NCBI RefSeq assembly: GCF_025972045.1
Contig: NZ_JAPDHX010000001.1
Coordinates: 848,787-912,786, forward strand
Direction: 5' to 3'
DNA from: Micropruina sonneratiae
Lineage (GTDB): Bacteria > Actinomycetota > Actinomycetes > Propionibacteriales > Propionibacteriaceae
Length of the DNA: 64,000 nt
Below, piece after piece: positions 51,227-59,795 of the stretch (the stretch's first letter is position 1; every line of letters begins with the position of its first letter). The notes beneath the pieces were generated by a model, which saw only the letters and a program-made list of their open reading frames with translations, ran no database searches and was not told the origin of the DNA. The position numbers and the translations under genes were made by a program.

Positions 51227-51898
51227 CTACCGGTACTCGACCCGAAGGGCCTGGGTCTTCTTGGCCGCGTCGCACAGCTGGGTTTCCTTGATGTGCCACA
51301 GCGCCGCGATCGCCTGGTACTTGGGGCGGGCCATCTGGTCGTTGCGCACCGGCACCGGGGACGGCGACTCGCCCTTGGCGTACTTGGCCGCGTTCTTGCC
51401 GATCGCCCGGAAGGTGTCCAGGTCGATCAGCGGGGCCTGGCTGAACAGCTCCAGGTTCGACAGCGGCGGCAGGTCCTTCTGGTGGATCACCGTCGTGCCG
51501 CGCGACTGGATACCGATCCCGATGCCCGACCCCGACAGCTTCGCCGCCTCGTGGGCGATGAAGCCGACATCGGCGGTCCGGAACACCCGGATGAACCGGT
51601 AGGACAGGCCCTCCTCCTCGATGCCTGCGCACAACTCGCGCAGCACGTCACCGTGGTCGAGGTCGATCAGGGTGCTGGTCATCCGGCCGCCGAACCCCGG
51701 CGCCAGGGCGATCACCACCTCACGCGGGTTGATGCCCCGCTCGGCCGGGCCGTCCTCGCTGATTCGCAGCGAACCGGACGCCGAGCTGACGCTGGGTGCG
51801 GTCGCGACGGCCGTGCCACCCCGGGGGGCACCACCGGCGAACTCGTTGACGACCTCCTCGATGATGCTGCGCAGGGTTTTCTCGTCCATGACTGTCAT
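51227..51898 (-). CDS. pduD: Propanediol dehydratase, medium subunit
   Basis: 223 residues, the beta subunit of diol dehydratase. It has REVVIALAPGFGGRMTSTLIDLDHGDVLREL near the start of the fold, GIEEEGLSYRFIRVFRTADVGF, and GSGIGIGIQSRGTTVIHQKDLPPL, which lies at the cobalamin interface. The N-terminus (TVMDEKTLRSIIEEVVNEF) is a predicted targeting helix. ATG at 51898 is chosen because GAGGAG stands 6-7 nt upstream; a GTG at 51916 would overlap pduC and lacks a site. Confidence 0.95.
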   Translation of the reverse strand: MTVMDEKTLRSIIEEVVNEFAGGAPRGGTAVATAPSVSSASGSLRISEDGPAERGINPREVVIALAPGFGGRMTSTLIDLDHGDVLRELCAGIEEEGLSYRFIRVFRTADVGFIAHEAAKLSGSGIGIGIQSRGTTVIHQKDLPPLSNLELFSQAPLIDLDTFRAIGKNAAKYAKGESPSPVPVRNDQMARPKYQAIAALWHIKETQLCDAAKKTQALRVEYR

Positions 51899-51908
51899 CG
51901 CCGTCTCC

Positions 51909-53570
51909 TCAGACACTCTCGGGGCTGATCGCCTGCCGGATGGCCTGCAGTTGCGCCCACTTCTCGTCGCTGATCTGGTACCCGGTCTGCGGCCCGCGGT
52001 AGTCGTTGGGCTCGTTGACCGCGCTGATCACGGCGAAGTCGCCGGTGAGGATCGCCGAGGTGTGCAGGTAGTCACCCGCGACGCGCTGCTTGAGCATTCC
52101 GAACACCGATTTGGCGACATCGTCGTAACCGGCCCGGGCCAGTGCCTTCACGATGTCGACGCCGGTGAGCCCGCGTTTGAGCAGGTCCTCGGCGGCCTTC
52201 AGGTCCTCCACCACGTTGCGGTCCGGCATGTCCTGCGAGCCTCGCGCGTAGGTGGCCGCTTCCACCTCGGCGTCGGTCACCTCGGTCAGGCCGAGTTCGC
52301 GGAACAGCGCCTGGATCACCTTGGCCGCCTTGTTGCGGGCCGCCACCACGTCGTCCTCCAGCACCGGCACCAGCCCGCCGTCGACCTTCAGGTCGCGCTG
52401 AATGATCACCCAGTCGTCGTAGTCGTCGGCGTCCCAGTTCGAACCGGCGAACATGTTGTCGTAGTTGGGCGTGGCCGAGTAGCCGGAGCAGATGAAGTCG
52501 GTGCCGGGCACGAACTGCATCAGCGACCGGGCGACCCGGCGCAGGTCGGAGTGGGTGAACGTCTGGTCGTTGGACGACGCACACTCCAGATCGAGGGCGG
52601 TCGCGATCAGGTTCTCGGCGAGGATGGCCCGGATGCCGCCGGGCACCGCCGCGGGGACGCCGACGCAGGAGACCGATCCGTTCTGGATGCCCTGCGAGCC
52701 GGCCGCCTTGGTGATGTAGAGGCAGCGGGCCTCCAGGTACAGCATCGACTTGCCCTCGGCGTAGCCCATCTGCACCTCGGAGCCGGTGCCCGAGGTGAAC
52801 CGCATCTTCAGGCCACGAGACGCGTAGCAGGAGGCCAGGAAGGCCTTCGACCACGGAGTGTCGTCACCGTCCATGAACACCGGCTCGGTGCCGTAGACCG
52901 ACACCGTCTCGGCGTAGGCGGTGAAGCCGCGCATGCCGAGGTTGAGCTCGGTGGCCTCCTCCACCGCGCACTGGGTGAGGATGCCGGGACGTCCGACCTG
53001 GGCGCCGACCATCAGTGCGATGGCATTGAACGGTGCGTACCGGGCGATACCGACGGTGGTCTCCAGCTCGGCGAACCCACGCAGTGCAGCCTCGGCCGCA
53101 TCGGCCGCGATCTGCACCATGTTGTCCTTGAGGTTGGTGACGTGGGCCTGGTTCGCGGGCGACTTGCGGGCCCGCATCTTGGTCACCGCCATCATCATCT
53201 CGAGCACGGTCATCGTTCCGACGACCTCGGTGATCTTGGCCGGGGTCATCGCGGTGGTCAGTGCGACGACCTCGGCGCGCGGCACGTTGAAGTCGACCAG
53301 CTTGCGGGCCAACTCGAGCGAATCCGTCGCGCAGACCCGTTCGGCGTTGTCGAGCCGGATGCCGTAGTCGGCGATGAACGTGTCGATCATGTCGAAGTCG
53401 GCCCGCTTCTTGCCGTCCAGTTCGGTGACGACGCCGCCCTCGATCCTGATCGACGGCTTGGGGTCGTTGGGGCTGTTCATGGCGATCAGGCCCACCTCGG
53501 GCCATTCGGTCACGTAGCCGTCCTGGCTGACCGGACGGGCGTCCAGTGCCTCGAAACGCTTGCTTCTCAC
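51909..53570 (-). CDS. pduC: Propanediol dehydratase, large subunit
   Basis: 553 residues, the catalytic alpha subunit (TIM barrel). It is highly similar in wording to Klebsiella/Salmonella PduC: MRSKRFEALDARPVSQDGYV at the start, QAHVTNLKDN (Gln and His that bind substrate), ETTVGIARYAPFNAIALMVG (Glu170 equivalent), GSVSCVGVPAAVPGGI, SSNDQTFTHSDLRR (Asp335/Gln336 equivalents) and YSATPNYDNMF. It dehydrates 1,2-propanediol to propionaldehyde through adenosylcobalamin radicals; glycerol may also be used. The start is GTG at 53570. Confidence 0.97.
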   Translation of the reverse strand: MRSKRFEALDARPVSQDGYVTEWPEVGLIAMNSPNDPKPSIRIEGGVVTELDGKKRADFDMIDTFIADYGIRLDNAERVCATDSLELARKLVDFNVPRAEVVALTTAMTPAKITEVVGTMTVLEMMMAVTKMRARKSPANQAHVTNLKDNMVQIAADAAEAALRGFAELETTVGIARYAPFNAIALMVGAQVGRPGILTQCAVEEATELNLGMRGFTAYAETVSVYGTEPVFMDGDDTPWSKAFLASCYASRGLKMRFTSGTGSEVQMGYAEGKSMLYLEARCLYITKAAGSQGIQNGSVSCVGVPAAVPGGIRAILAENLIATALDLECASSNDQTFTHSDLRRVARSLMQFVPGTDFICSGYSATPNYDNMFAGSNWDADDYDDWVIIQRDLKVDGGLVPVLEDDVVAARNKAAKVIQALFRELGLTEVTDAEVEAATYARGSQDMPDRNVVEDLKAAEDLLKRGLTGVDIVKALARAGYDDVAKSVFGMLKQRVAGDYLHTSAILTGDFAVISAVNEPNDYRGPQTGYQISDEKWAQLQAIRQAISPESV

Positions 53571-53585
53571 GGAGTCGCCCCGATC

Positions 53586-54383
53586 TCAGATGTAGGGGGT
53601 GGTGGTGGATTCGGGGAAGTCGCCCAGGGCGGCGAGCAGTCCGCGGCCCACCTCGCGGGCGGCGATGATGGCCTGCCGGACCGCGCCGGAGTCACCGCTG
53701 AAGAACGAGATGACCTCGTTGGAGTAGCTGGTGCCGGCGGCCGGGCTGGCGTAGCCCACCACGTCGATGGTGGACGCCTTCACCGCGGTGTCGGCCAGCA
53801 CGACGCCGATCGCGGCCGGAGCCCCGACGGTGATGCCGAAGGCCTTGCCCAGGGGAGCGTTGAACGCCTTGTTGAGGGCGTGGCTGGCGCGGGCGGTGTA
53901 CTGGAACTCCAGGTGGCCCGCGTCGTTGCCGTAGACGTCGCCGAAGGTGCGGTCCAGCTCGGCCAGGGTGACCTCGACGGCCCGGCGGGCGTCGGAGACG
54001 TCCTCGGCGCCGAACACGATCAGCGAGCCGTGCCCGGCCCCGCCCTTGGTATCGCGGGGCAGCTCGATGGTGAGCACTTCGGTGTTGGTCGCCTTGACCG
54101 CCTCGTCGGCGGCGAAGATGTGCGGGCCGGCTCCGGTGCGGGCGCCGACGATGCCGATCGAGCGGTACTTGGCGTCGATCTTCATCAGCTCGTGGATCTG
54201 CGGGTCGACGTTGGCGATGACCAGGCCGATCGTGTCGCCCAGCGCGTTGGTTCCGACGAACTCGGTGCTGGCGGGACGCGCGCCCGAGGCGGTCGGGGCC
54301 GGGGCCGGGGCGGCGGACGCCGGGGCGTCCAGCTTCTTCATCACCGCGGACATGATCTGGTTGACCAGTTCTTCAGTAGCCAT
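53586..54383 (-). CDS. pduB: Shell trimer protein PduB (tandem BMC)
   Basis: 265 residues with two BMC domains: NALGDTIGLVIANVDPQIHE and VGARTGAGPHIFAADEAVK in the first half, FGITVGAPAAIGVVLADTAVKASTIDVVGYASPA in the second. The N-terminal extension (ATEELVNQIMSAVMKKLDAP) followed by a Pro/Ala linker matches the PduB-specific segment that ties the enzymatic core to the shell in Salmonella. Its helix is similar to those on PduD and PduE. It is 9 bp from pduA and 15 bp from pduC. Confidence 0.95.
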   Translation of the reverse strand: MATEELVNQIMSAVMKKLDAPASAAPAPAPTASGARPASTEFVGTNALGDTIGLVIANVDPQIHELMKIDAKYRSIGIVGARTGAGPHIFAADEAVKATNTEVLTIELPRDTKGGAGHGSLIVFGAEDVSDARRAVEVTLAELDRTFGDVYGNDAGHLEFQYTARASHALNKAFNAPLGKAFGITVGAPAAIGVVLADTAVKASTIDVVGYASPAAGTSYSNEVISFFSGDSGAVRQAIIAAREVGRGLLAALGDFPESTTTPYI

Positions 54384-54392
54384 GGGTCAGCC

Positions 54393-54671
54393 TCACTTCG
54401 CGGCGGACGGGAGGATCTTCTCCACGTCGTTGTGCGGACGCGGAATGACGTGCACCGAGACCAGCTCGCCGATGTTCTGCGCGGCGACCGCGCCGGCGTC
54501 GGTGGCGGCCTTGACGGCGCCGACGTCGCCGCGCACCAGCACGGTGACCAGGCCCGAACCGACTCGTTGGCTTCCGATCAGGATCACGTTGGCCGACTTC
54601 ACCATCGCGTCGGCGGCTTCAACGGCGGCGACGAAACCCTTCGTCTCCACCATCCCGAGGGCTTCTTGCAT
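54393..54671 (-). CDS. pduA: Shell hexamer protein PduA
   Basis: 92 residues, one BMC domain. It begins [20 protein letters not shown], with pore region [23 protein letters not shown] and [15 protein letters not shown] at the C-terminus. It is the first gene of the minus-strand operon. The ATG at 54671 has AAGGAG 6-7 nt upstream. The much longer frame extending to 55358 has no similarity outside this stretch. It faces pduU across the control region. Confidence 0.95.
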   Translation of the reverse strand: MQEALGMVETKGFVAAVEAADAMVKSANVILIGSQRVGSGLVTVLVRGDVGAVKAATDAGAVAAQNIGELVSVHVIPRPHNDVEKILPSAAK

Positions 54672-54733
54672 TACGGACTCCTTCGTTGGGATCTCCGGCC
54701 GCCGGCTGCCTTGCCGGACGGGTTCCGAGGCCG

Positions 54734-54759
54734 AGGCTAGGCCGGGTGGTGCGCACGAA
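54734..54759 (-). promoter_or_regulatory. Candidate promoter of the pduA-pduP operon
   Basis: Read on the minus strand: TTCGTGC (54759-54753), 13 bp, then TAGCCT (54739-54734). Transcription would start near 54727, giving a 56-nt leader before pduA. There is no proper -35 hexamer at 17 bp, consistent with a promoter needing an activator such as PocR. The same TTYGTGC-N13-TAGCCT pattern precedes the cobalamin riboswitch. Confidence 0.55.
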
Positions 54760-54813
54760 AACGGCTCGCCGGGGCCACTTTCCGGTGGGCTTGCGGCCGC
54801 CTTGCTCGACCGT

Positions 54814-54845
54814 TTCGTGCAACTCGGGAACCGATTCGTGCAACT
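54814..54845 (+). promoter_or_regulatory. Direct-repeat operator, candidate PocR site
   Basis: TTCGTGCAACT occurs twice, at 54814-54824 and 54835-54845, start to start 21 bp, which is two turns of the helix. Each copy is preceded by CCGTT/CCGAT, so the match extends outwards. Direct repeats spaced in this way are the usual targets of AraC-family activators, and the locus has one (PocR). An inverted TTCGTGC also overlaps the pduA promoter at 54753-54759. Confidence 0.65.
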
Positions 54846-54867
54846 GAGCACAGGACGCTCCGATCGC

Positions 54868-54896
54868 TTGCCGACGGGGCGGCGCGGGGTCAGGAT
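54868..54896 (+). promoter_or_regulatory. Candidate pduU-pduV promoter
   Basis: TTGCCG (54868-54873) and CAGGAT (54891-54896) lie exactly 17 bp apart, downstream of the direct-repeat operator. Transcription would start near 54903, a few bases before the GAGGTGAGG ribosome site of pduU. The repeats would then stand at about -58 to -89, a normal place for an AraC-type activator. Confidence 0.45.
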
Positions 54897-54917
54897 GGCG
54901 GCGAGGTGAGGCAGCCG

Positions 54918-55271
54918 ATGGCGGACGCGATGGTGGACAAGCAGCGGATCATTCAGGAGTTCGTGCCGGGCAAGCAGGTGACGCTGGCCCACGTGGTGGC
55001 GAACCCGGACGCGCGGCTGTACCCGAAGATCGGCCTGCCGCCGGAGGGTGGTGCGATCGGGGTGATGACGATCACGCCGAGCGAGGCCTCGATCATCGCC
55101 GCCGACATCGCTACCAAGGCCGCGGACGTCGAACTGGGCTTCGTCGACCGGTTCTCCGGTTCCCTGGTGGTGCTCGGTCGGCTCACCGACGTCGAGTCGG
55201 CGGTCGAGAACGTGGTGGCGATCCTGTGCGGTGAGCTCGGGTTCGCGAGGCCGCCGATGACCCGTACCTGA
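54918..55271 (+). CDS. pduU: Circularly permuted shell hexamer PduU/EutS
   Basis: 117 residues. It matches PduU/EutS, a permuted BMC domain that makes a beta-barrel-capped hexamer: [22 protein letters not shown] at the N-terminus, [40 protein letters not shown] and [24 protein letters not shown] at 54918 is used because GAGGTGAGG stands 6 nt upstream; a GTG at 54906 falls inside that site. It is followed by pduV 7 bp later. Divergent from the main pdu operon. Confidence 0.92.
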   Translation: MADAMVDKQRIIQEFVPGKQVTLAHVVANPDARLYPKIGLPPEGGAIGVMTITPSEASIIAADIATKAADVELGFVDRFSGSLVVLGRLTDVESAVENVVAILCGELGFARPPMTRT

Positions 55272-55278
55272 GGCCGGG

Positions 55279-55704
55279 GTGAAGCGGATCCTGCTGGTCG
55301 GCAGCGTCGGCTGCGGCAAGACCACCCTGCTGCAGGCGCTGCACGGCGCCGCCCTCAACTACTCCAAGACCGAGACGATCTACACCGACGGCACGGTGAT
55401 GGACACGCCGGGGGAGTACCTGGAGCTGCCGTACTTCAAGCACGCCCTGCGGCTGGCTTCCTACGAGGTCGAACTGGTGGTGCTGCTCGCCTCGGCGACA
55501 GTGGCCGAGTTGAAGTTCCCACCCGGCTTCACCACCTTCTTCATGCCTCCCAGCATCGGGGTGGTGACCAAGACCGACATCGCGTCCCCGGGCCAGATCG
55601 ACACCGCCGGCGACCACCTGCGGCTCGCCGGCGTCGGCGAGGTGCTGCAGGTGTCCGCAGTCACCGGCGCCGGCCTGGACGCCCTGCGCGAACGGCTCGC
55701 CTGA
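55279..55704 (+). CDS. pduV: EutP/PduV-type small GTPase-like protein
   Basis: 141 residues. A P-loop [10 protein letters not shown] at residue ~8, switch-region [17 protein letters not shown] (DTPGE is the family's mark), [11 protein letters not shown] near the NKxD position (TKTD) and [16 protein letters not shown] at the end. PduV/EutP are Ras-like NTPases proposed to link compartments to the cell's filaments or to act as kinases; the role is not settled. The GTG start at 55279 is 7 bp after pduU. Its stop converges on pduQ across 73 bp. Confidence 0.9.
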   Translation: MKRILLVGSVGCGKTTLLQALHGAALNYSKTETIYTDGTVMDTPGEYLELPYFKHALRLASYEVELVVLLASATVAELKFPPGFTTFFMPPSIGVVTKTDIASPGQIDTAGDHLRLAGVGEVLQVSAVTGAGLDALRERLA

Positions 55705-55777
55705 CGAGGCAGGCTGCTCGAGCCCGTGGAACCCCGGGCACGCCCCGTCCCGTCGTCCAGCGAACGCCGGAATCGCG

Positions 55778-56905
55778 TTACGCGACCTGGCGCAGGATCC
55801 CCGCCAGTTCGGCCTCCGACGGCTGCACCGGGTTGCCGGCGGTACAGAAGTCGACCCGGGCGGCGGCCGCGAGATCGGGCACGGCGGCCAGGAAGTCCGC
55901 GCTGGCGACCCCGGCCGCAGACACCGTCGCCGGCATCGACAACTCGTTGCGCAACCGCTCCACCCACCCGATCAGGGCCCGCACCAGGTTCCGGTCGCCG
56001 GACGCCGTGAGCCCCAGCGCCCGGGCCAACGCCGCGTAGCGCCGCGCGACCGGGCCTGGGTCACCGGGACGCCAGCCCAGGTCGCCGGCGTTGAAGTTGA
56101 TCACCGTGGGCAGCAGGATGCCGTTCAGCCGGCCGTGCGCGATCGGGAAGGCGCTGCCGATGGAGTGCGACAGTCCGTGCACGATGCCCAGCCCCGCGTT
56201 CTGGAAGGCGATCCCGGCCATGCAGGCCGCCGCATGCTGGTGCTCGCGGGCCACGGCGTCCGAACCGTCGCGGAAACACACCGGAAGATGCTCGCCTGCC
56301 AGCCGCAACGCCTTCTCGGCCAGTGCGTCGGAGAAGTCGTTGCAGCCGGTGGCGACGTAGGCCTCGATGGCGTGGCTTACGGCGTCCATGCCCGAGTCGG
56401 CGGTCAGCTTGGGAGGCGCGGTCAGCACCGCCTCGGGGTCGAGGATGGCCAACTCGGGAAGCATGTCGGCCGAGCTCAACGGCAGTTTGCGACCGTCGGC
56501 GCGGGTGACCACCGCGAAGGAGGTCACTTCCGAGCCGGAGCCGGACGTGGTCGGAATGACGGTCAGCCCCGCCGGCAGGTCGCGGCCCTGTTCGAGGGCC
56601 AGCTTGCGGACCGTCTTGGCGGTGTCGATGGGCGACCCACCGCCGAGCGCGACGATGCCCTCGGGTCCGAACTCGAGGAAGGCGGCCAGCCCGGCGCCGA
56701 CCGCGGCGGTGTCGGGGTTGGGCCGGACGCGGTCGAACACGGCGACCTCGGCGCCGCGCAGGGCCTCCTTGACCCGGCCGAACAGGGGAGTGGTCGCCAG
56801 GAAGGCGTCGGTGACGATCAGCACGCGCCGGCCGTCCAGGGTGGACAGTTCGTCCAGCGAGTCAGGCCCGTAGCGCAGTGTGGTCGTGAGTTGGAAGCGG
56901 TACAT
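55778..56905 (-). CDS. pduQ: Iron-containing propanol dehydrogenase
   Basis: 375 residues. It is a group III Fe-alcohol dehydrogenase: GGGSPIDTAKTVRKLA binds NAD, VIPTTSGSGSEVTSFAVV follows, and the Fe ligands are in DAVSHAIEAYV (Asp..His) and NAGLGIVHGLSHSIGSAF..AHG (His, His). It reduces propionaldehyde to 1-propanol and regenerates NAD+ for PduP. The ATG at 56905 lies within the end of pocR with GGGAGA 8 nt upstream; a GTG at 56923 is the other option. Both genes are co-transcribed. Confidence 0.9.
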   Translation of the reverse strand: MYRFQLTTTLRYGPDSLDELSTLDGRRVLIVTDAFLATTPLFGRVKEALRGAEVAVFDRVRPNPDTAAVGAGLAAFLEFGPEGIVALGGGSPIDTAKTVRKLALEQGRDLPAGLTVIPTTSGSGSEVTSFAVVTRADGRKLPLSSADMLPELAILDPEAVLTAPPKLTADSGMDAVSHAIEAYVATGCNDFSDALAEKALRLAGEHLPVCFRDGSDAVAREHQHAAACMAGIAFQNAGLGIVHGLSHSIGSAFPIAHGRLNGILLPTVINFNAGDLGWRPGDPGPVARRYAALARALGLTASGDRNLVRALIGWVERLRNELSMPATVSAAGVASADFLAAVPDLAAAARVDFCTAGNPVQPSEAELAGILRQVA

Positions 56906-58169
56906 CGGCGGGTCTCCCGTCACGCGCGGAACACTGGCGCCGGTACTCGCTGGGCGACATTCCGGTGTGCGCCCGGAACACCCTGGAGAAGTAGTTGACC
57001 TGCTTGAAGTCGAGGTCGGCCGCGATCCTCTGCACCGGCGTTTCGGTGCACGCTAACAACAGCCGCGCCCGGGCGATCCGCCAGGCCGTCACATACGACA
57101 CGAATGTGTAGCCGGTGACCGATTTGAACAACTTCGACAGGTGGCCGGGGGAGAAGTGGGTGGCGGCGGCCGCCTCGGTCAGCGACAGGGCGCGGTTGGG
57201 GTGCCGGGCGATCGTGTTCAGCAGGTCACGCAGGTCGCGCCGTCGGGCCGGATGCGAGCGCATCACCTCGTCGAGGATCATGCCCAGCGTCCGCTCGAGG
57301 TAGAGCTGGACCTGGTAGCGGTTGGTCGAGGCGGTGCGCCGGTCACGGTGTCGCTGCACCACCCCAGTCAGGTGCGGCGCCAGCCGGGGGGTCAGCTCGC
57401 GCGCCACCCCGAGCAGCCCGTCCTCCAGCTCGACCAGGGCCTCGGCCACCCCGGCCGGGTCGCGGTAGGCGGCGTCCAGTCGCCGGCTGACCAGGCCGTA
57501 GGCCGTGGCCAGATCCTCGGCGCCCAGCGCCTCGCGCAGTCTCGGCAGGGCCGCTTCGGGCTCGGCGGCGGGCGCCGGCGCAATCGCGGGCTCGGCGACG
57601 ATCGACAGCAGCCGGGTCTGGCGAACGGGCGGCCGGGCGGGGATCGGCAGCACCGTGACCGATCGGTGCCGGACGCCGTCGATGCCGGCTGCCAGCCCGA
57701 GCAGGGTCGTGGCGGCGGCCCGGATCTTGCGCCGGCTCAGCGTGGGCACCTGGTCGTACAGCACCGTCAACTGTCGATCGCCGCGCCACGACGACCCGTG
57801 GCTGAGGAAGTCGGGTTGTTCGGTCTCGGGGACGCGGACCTGGCCGCACAGGATGGCGCCCACGTAGCTGTCGCCGTCGGTGATCGGGACGCCGAAATCG
57901 ACCAGCCCCGAATGGCAGCGGTAGACGACCGGGGAGCCTTCGATCATCGACTGCAGGCCGCCGTGGGCGTCGCAGCCGTGGCACATCCGGCTGCGCACCG
58001 GGTCGGAGCGGGTGAGCCTGCAGAAGTCGGTGAAGGCGACCGTCTGGGTGACCGGGGTGCCGCGCGGGTCGACGGCGACGGTCGCCAACCCGGTCGCCTC
58101 GGAGAAGTCCTCCAGAACCTGTTCGAGGTGCTCCAGATCGAGCGCCGCACCCATGCCCCGTTGCGCCAT
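56862..58169 (-). CDS. pocR: AraC-family regulator with PocR sensory domain
   Basis: 435 residues. Residues ~10-150 are a PocR domain (LEQVLEDFSEATGLATVAVD, FCRLTRSDPVRSRMCHGCDAHGG, FGVPITDGDSYVGAILCGQVR), with the Cys residues (RMCHGCDAHG) that mark this ligand-binding module. Residues ~200-310 are helical. The last ~100 residues carry two AraC helix-turn-helix motifs (LSLTEAAAATHFSPGHLSKLFK; VQRIAADLDFKQVNYFSRVFR; GMSPSEYRR). PocR activates pdu (and often cob) genes on propanediol in enterobacteria. A TACGCT -10 lies at 58199-58204; GGAGG precedes the ATG. Confidence 0.92.
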   Translation of the reverse strand: MAQRGMGAALDLEHLEQVLEDFSEATGLATVAVDPRGTPVTQTVAFTDFCRLTRSDPVRSRMCHGCDAHGGLQSMIEGSPVVYRCHSGLVDFGVPITDGDSYVGAILCGQVRVPETEQPDFLSHGSSWRGDRQLTVLYDQVPTLSRRKIRAAATTLLGLAAGIDGVRHRSVTVLPIPARPPVRQTRLLSIVAEPAIAPAPAAEPEAALPRLREALGAEDLATAYGLVSRRLDAAYRDPAGVAEALVELEDGLLGVARELTPRLAPHLTGVVQRHRDRRTASTNRYQVQLYLERTLGMILDEVMRSHPARRRDLRDLLNTIARHPNRALSLTEAAAATHFSPGHLSKLFKSVTGYTFVSYVTAWRIARARLLLACTETPVQRIAADLDFKQVNYFSRVFRAHTGMSPSEYRRQCSARDGRPADVPLPTHDHTALRA

Positions 58170-58296
58170 TGCTGCCTCCGGTGTGGAACTGCTTTTGAGC
58201 GTAGCCCATCGTCGCGCGCCGAGGAACGCCGGGTGTTGGGCCCGCTCACCGGATCGGGGCTGCCGTCGCCGGGGCGGACGGGCCGGTCGCGGGCGC

Positions 58297-59235
58297 CTAG
58301 CCGGGCCAGCCCGGCCAGCGCAGCGCCGACCCGCCGAAACGGACCAGCGCGGCGTTCGCAGCCGCCAGCGCGTCGACGCCGAGCCTGCGTTCGGTGGCCG
58401 CCGCCGTACCGGCGAGCCAGGCGCCGAGCAGCGGCAGCGCCGTGCCCTCGGTGGTGGCGGCGAGTTGCCGCGCCGCGGCGGCGTCGCGCGCCGGGCGCAG
58501 GTCGTAGCCGATCGGCGGGGGGCTCGGGGTCACGCTCGGTGCGGCGACGAGGAGGGCGGCCCGCAGCGCCCGCCAGGCGTCCAGCCGGCCGCGCAGGGCG
58601 GAGCCGTCGGCGTCCGACAGTCGGCGGGCGGCGAGCGCCAGTTCATAGCTGTAGGCGGCCTGCTCGGTCAGGGCCAGGATCGTCGCCGCCGACGTGGCCG
58701 TCAGGTCGGGGGTGAGGTCGCTGCCGTCGTCGCCGAGCGCCGCCATGCCGGTGGGCAGCACACCCGCCATCGTGCCGCTGAACGCGGACAGCGACGCCCA
58801 CAGCAGGGCCGCGGGGCCGGACGCCGAGCGGGCCGAGGCGGCGTGGGCGTCGGCCAGGGTGGCCAGCCGGGTGGTCAACGCCGTGGTCGTCGCGGCGGCG
58901 GTTCGTTGGCCCGGGGCGGTGACGCCGGGCGGTGCGGCGGTGGAGACCTGGCGCCGGGCCGGGTCGGCCGACGAAAGCACGGCGACGTGCAGGTCGGTCG
59001 CGGCGGCGAACCAGTCCAGGGTGGCCACCCGGCGCTCGCTCAGCTTCCACTTCACGGCGTTGTTGCTCAGGTGCCGGGCCAGCGCCGCGGTCGCGGCGAC
59101 GCGTCCGACCACCCCGTCCGCCACCTCGACCGGCAGCGGCGTCGGCGACGTCCACGGCAACCAGTCGACGGTCTCGGCGGTGCAGCCGGCCAGCGCGACA
59201 GCGCCACCCAACAGCAGCAGCCGGCGTCCGATCAC
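58297..59235 (-). CDS. Lipoprotein with C-terminal DUF4439 (ferritin-like) domain
   Basis: 312 residues. Residues 1-18 form a lipoprotein signal (RRLLLLGGAVALAGC, lipobox LAGC with Cys18). The C-terminal third (TSAATILALTEQAAYSYELALAARRL...LGAWLAGTAAATERRLG) fits DUF4439, a ferritin-like four-helix module typical of actinobacterial lipoproteins. The middle is Ala/Thr-rich helix. The GTG at 59235 follows TACCGT by 6 nt, so it is leaderless. Such genes usually flank rimP in actinobacteria, as here, divergent with 83 bp between. Confidence 0.78.
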   Translation of the reverse strand: MIGRRLLLLGGAVALAGCTAETVDWLPWTSPTPLPVEVADGVVGRVAATAALARHLSNNAVKWKLSERRVATLDWFAAATDLHVAVLSSADPARRQVSTAAPPGVTAPGQRTAAATTTALTTRLATLADAHAASARSASGPAALLWASLSAFSGTMAGVLPTGMAALGDDGSDLTPDLTATSAATILALTEQAAYSYELALAARRLSDADGSALRGRLDAWRALRAALLVAAPSVTPSPPPIGYDLRPARDAAAARQLAATTEGTALPLLGAWLAGTAAATERRLGVDALAAANAALVRFGGSALRWPGWPG

Positions 59236-59317
59236 GGCCCGACGGTACCGGGTAAACTTCCTGTCCAGCCCGTAGGGCCCGACAACTGCACCGAAAAACC
59301 GGATCGAGGAGGACGCG

Positions 59318-59794
59318 ATGGATCCAGCAACCATCACCGAGTTGGTGGCTCCGGCGGTCGCCGCCTGCGGTCTGGAGGTCGACCGGGTCGAAGTCGTCCC
59401 GGCCGGCAAGCGCAGGGTGGTGCGCATCTACCTCGATGGTGACGGGCCCAGGGGCAGGGGGCCGTCGCTCGACGAGATCGCCGAAGCGACCCGTGAGATC
59501 TCCCGGGTGCTCGACGACGCGCCGGCGATGGGCCACGGCTCGTGGACGCTGGAGGTGTCCTCGCGCGGGGTCAGCCGGCCGCTCACCGAGCTCAAGCACT
59601 TCCGCCGCAACACCGGACGCCTGGTGACCCTCACCGGCGACGAGGGCGAGATCACCGGCCGGATCACCGCCACCGGCGACGACACCATCACGCTCGACGT
59701 GGCGGGCGCGGCACGCACGATGCCGCTGGCAGCCATCGGCCGGGCCGTGGTCCAGGTGGAGTTGAACCGCAGCATCGACGACGACGAGGAGTGA
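59318..59794 (+). CDS. rimP: Ribosome maturation factor RimP
   Basis: 158 residues. RimP helps assemble 30S subunits. It has [35 protein letters not shown], the conserved [17 protein letters not shown], and [34 protein letters not shown] precedes the ATG. nusA follows after 1 bp. This is the standard rimP-nusA order. Confidence 0.94.
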   Translation: MDPATITELVAPAVAACGLEVDRVEVVPAGKRRVVRIYLDGDGPRGRGPSLDEIAEATREISRVLDDAPAMGHGSWTLEVSSRGVSRPLTELKHFRRNTGRLVTLTGDEGEITGRITATGDDTITLDVAGAARTMPLAAIGRAVVQVELNRSIDDDEE

Positions 59795-59795
59795 C

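Noticed and set aside
51909-53570. Glycerol dehydratase rather than diol dehydratase
   Set aside because: The sequence and the pdu gene context (PduP, PduL, PduQ, PocR) fit propanediol; glycerol use remains possible but is not shown.
54672-55358. N-terminal extension of pduA up to 55358
   Set aside because: The extra 229 residues overlap pduU antisense and have no similarity; a ribosome site stands before the ATG at 54671.
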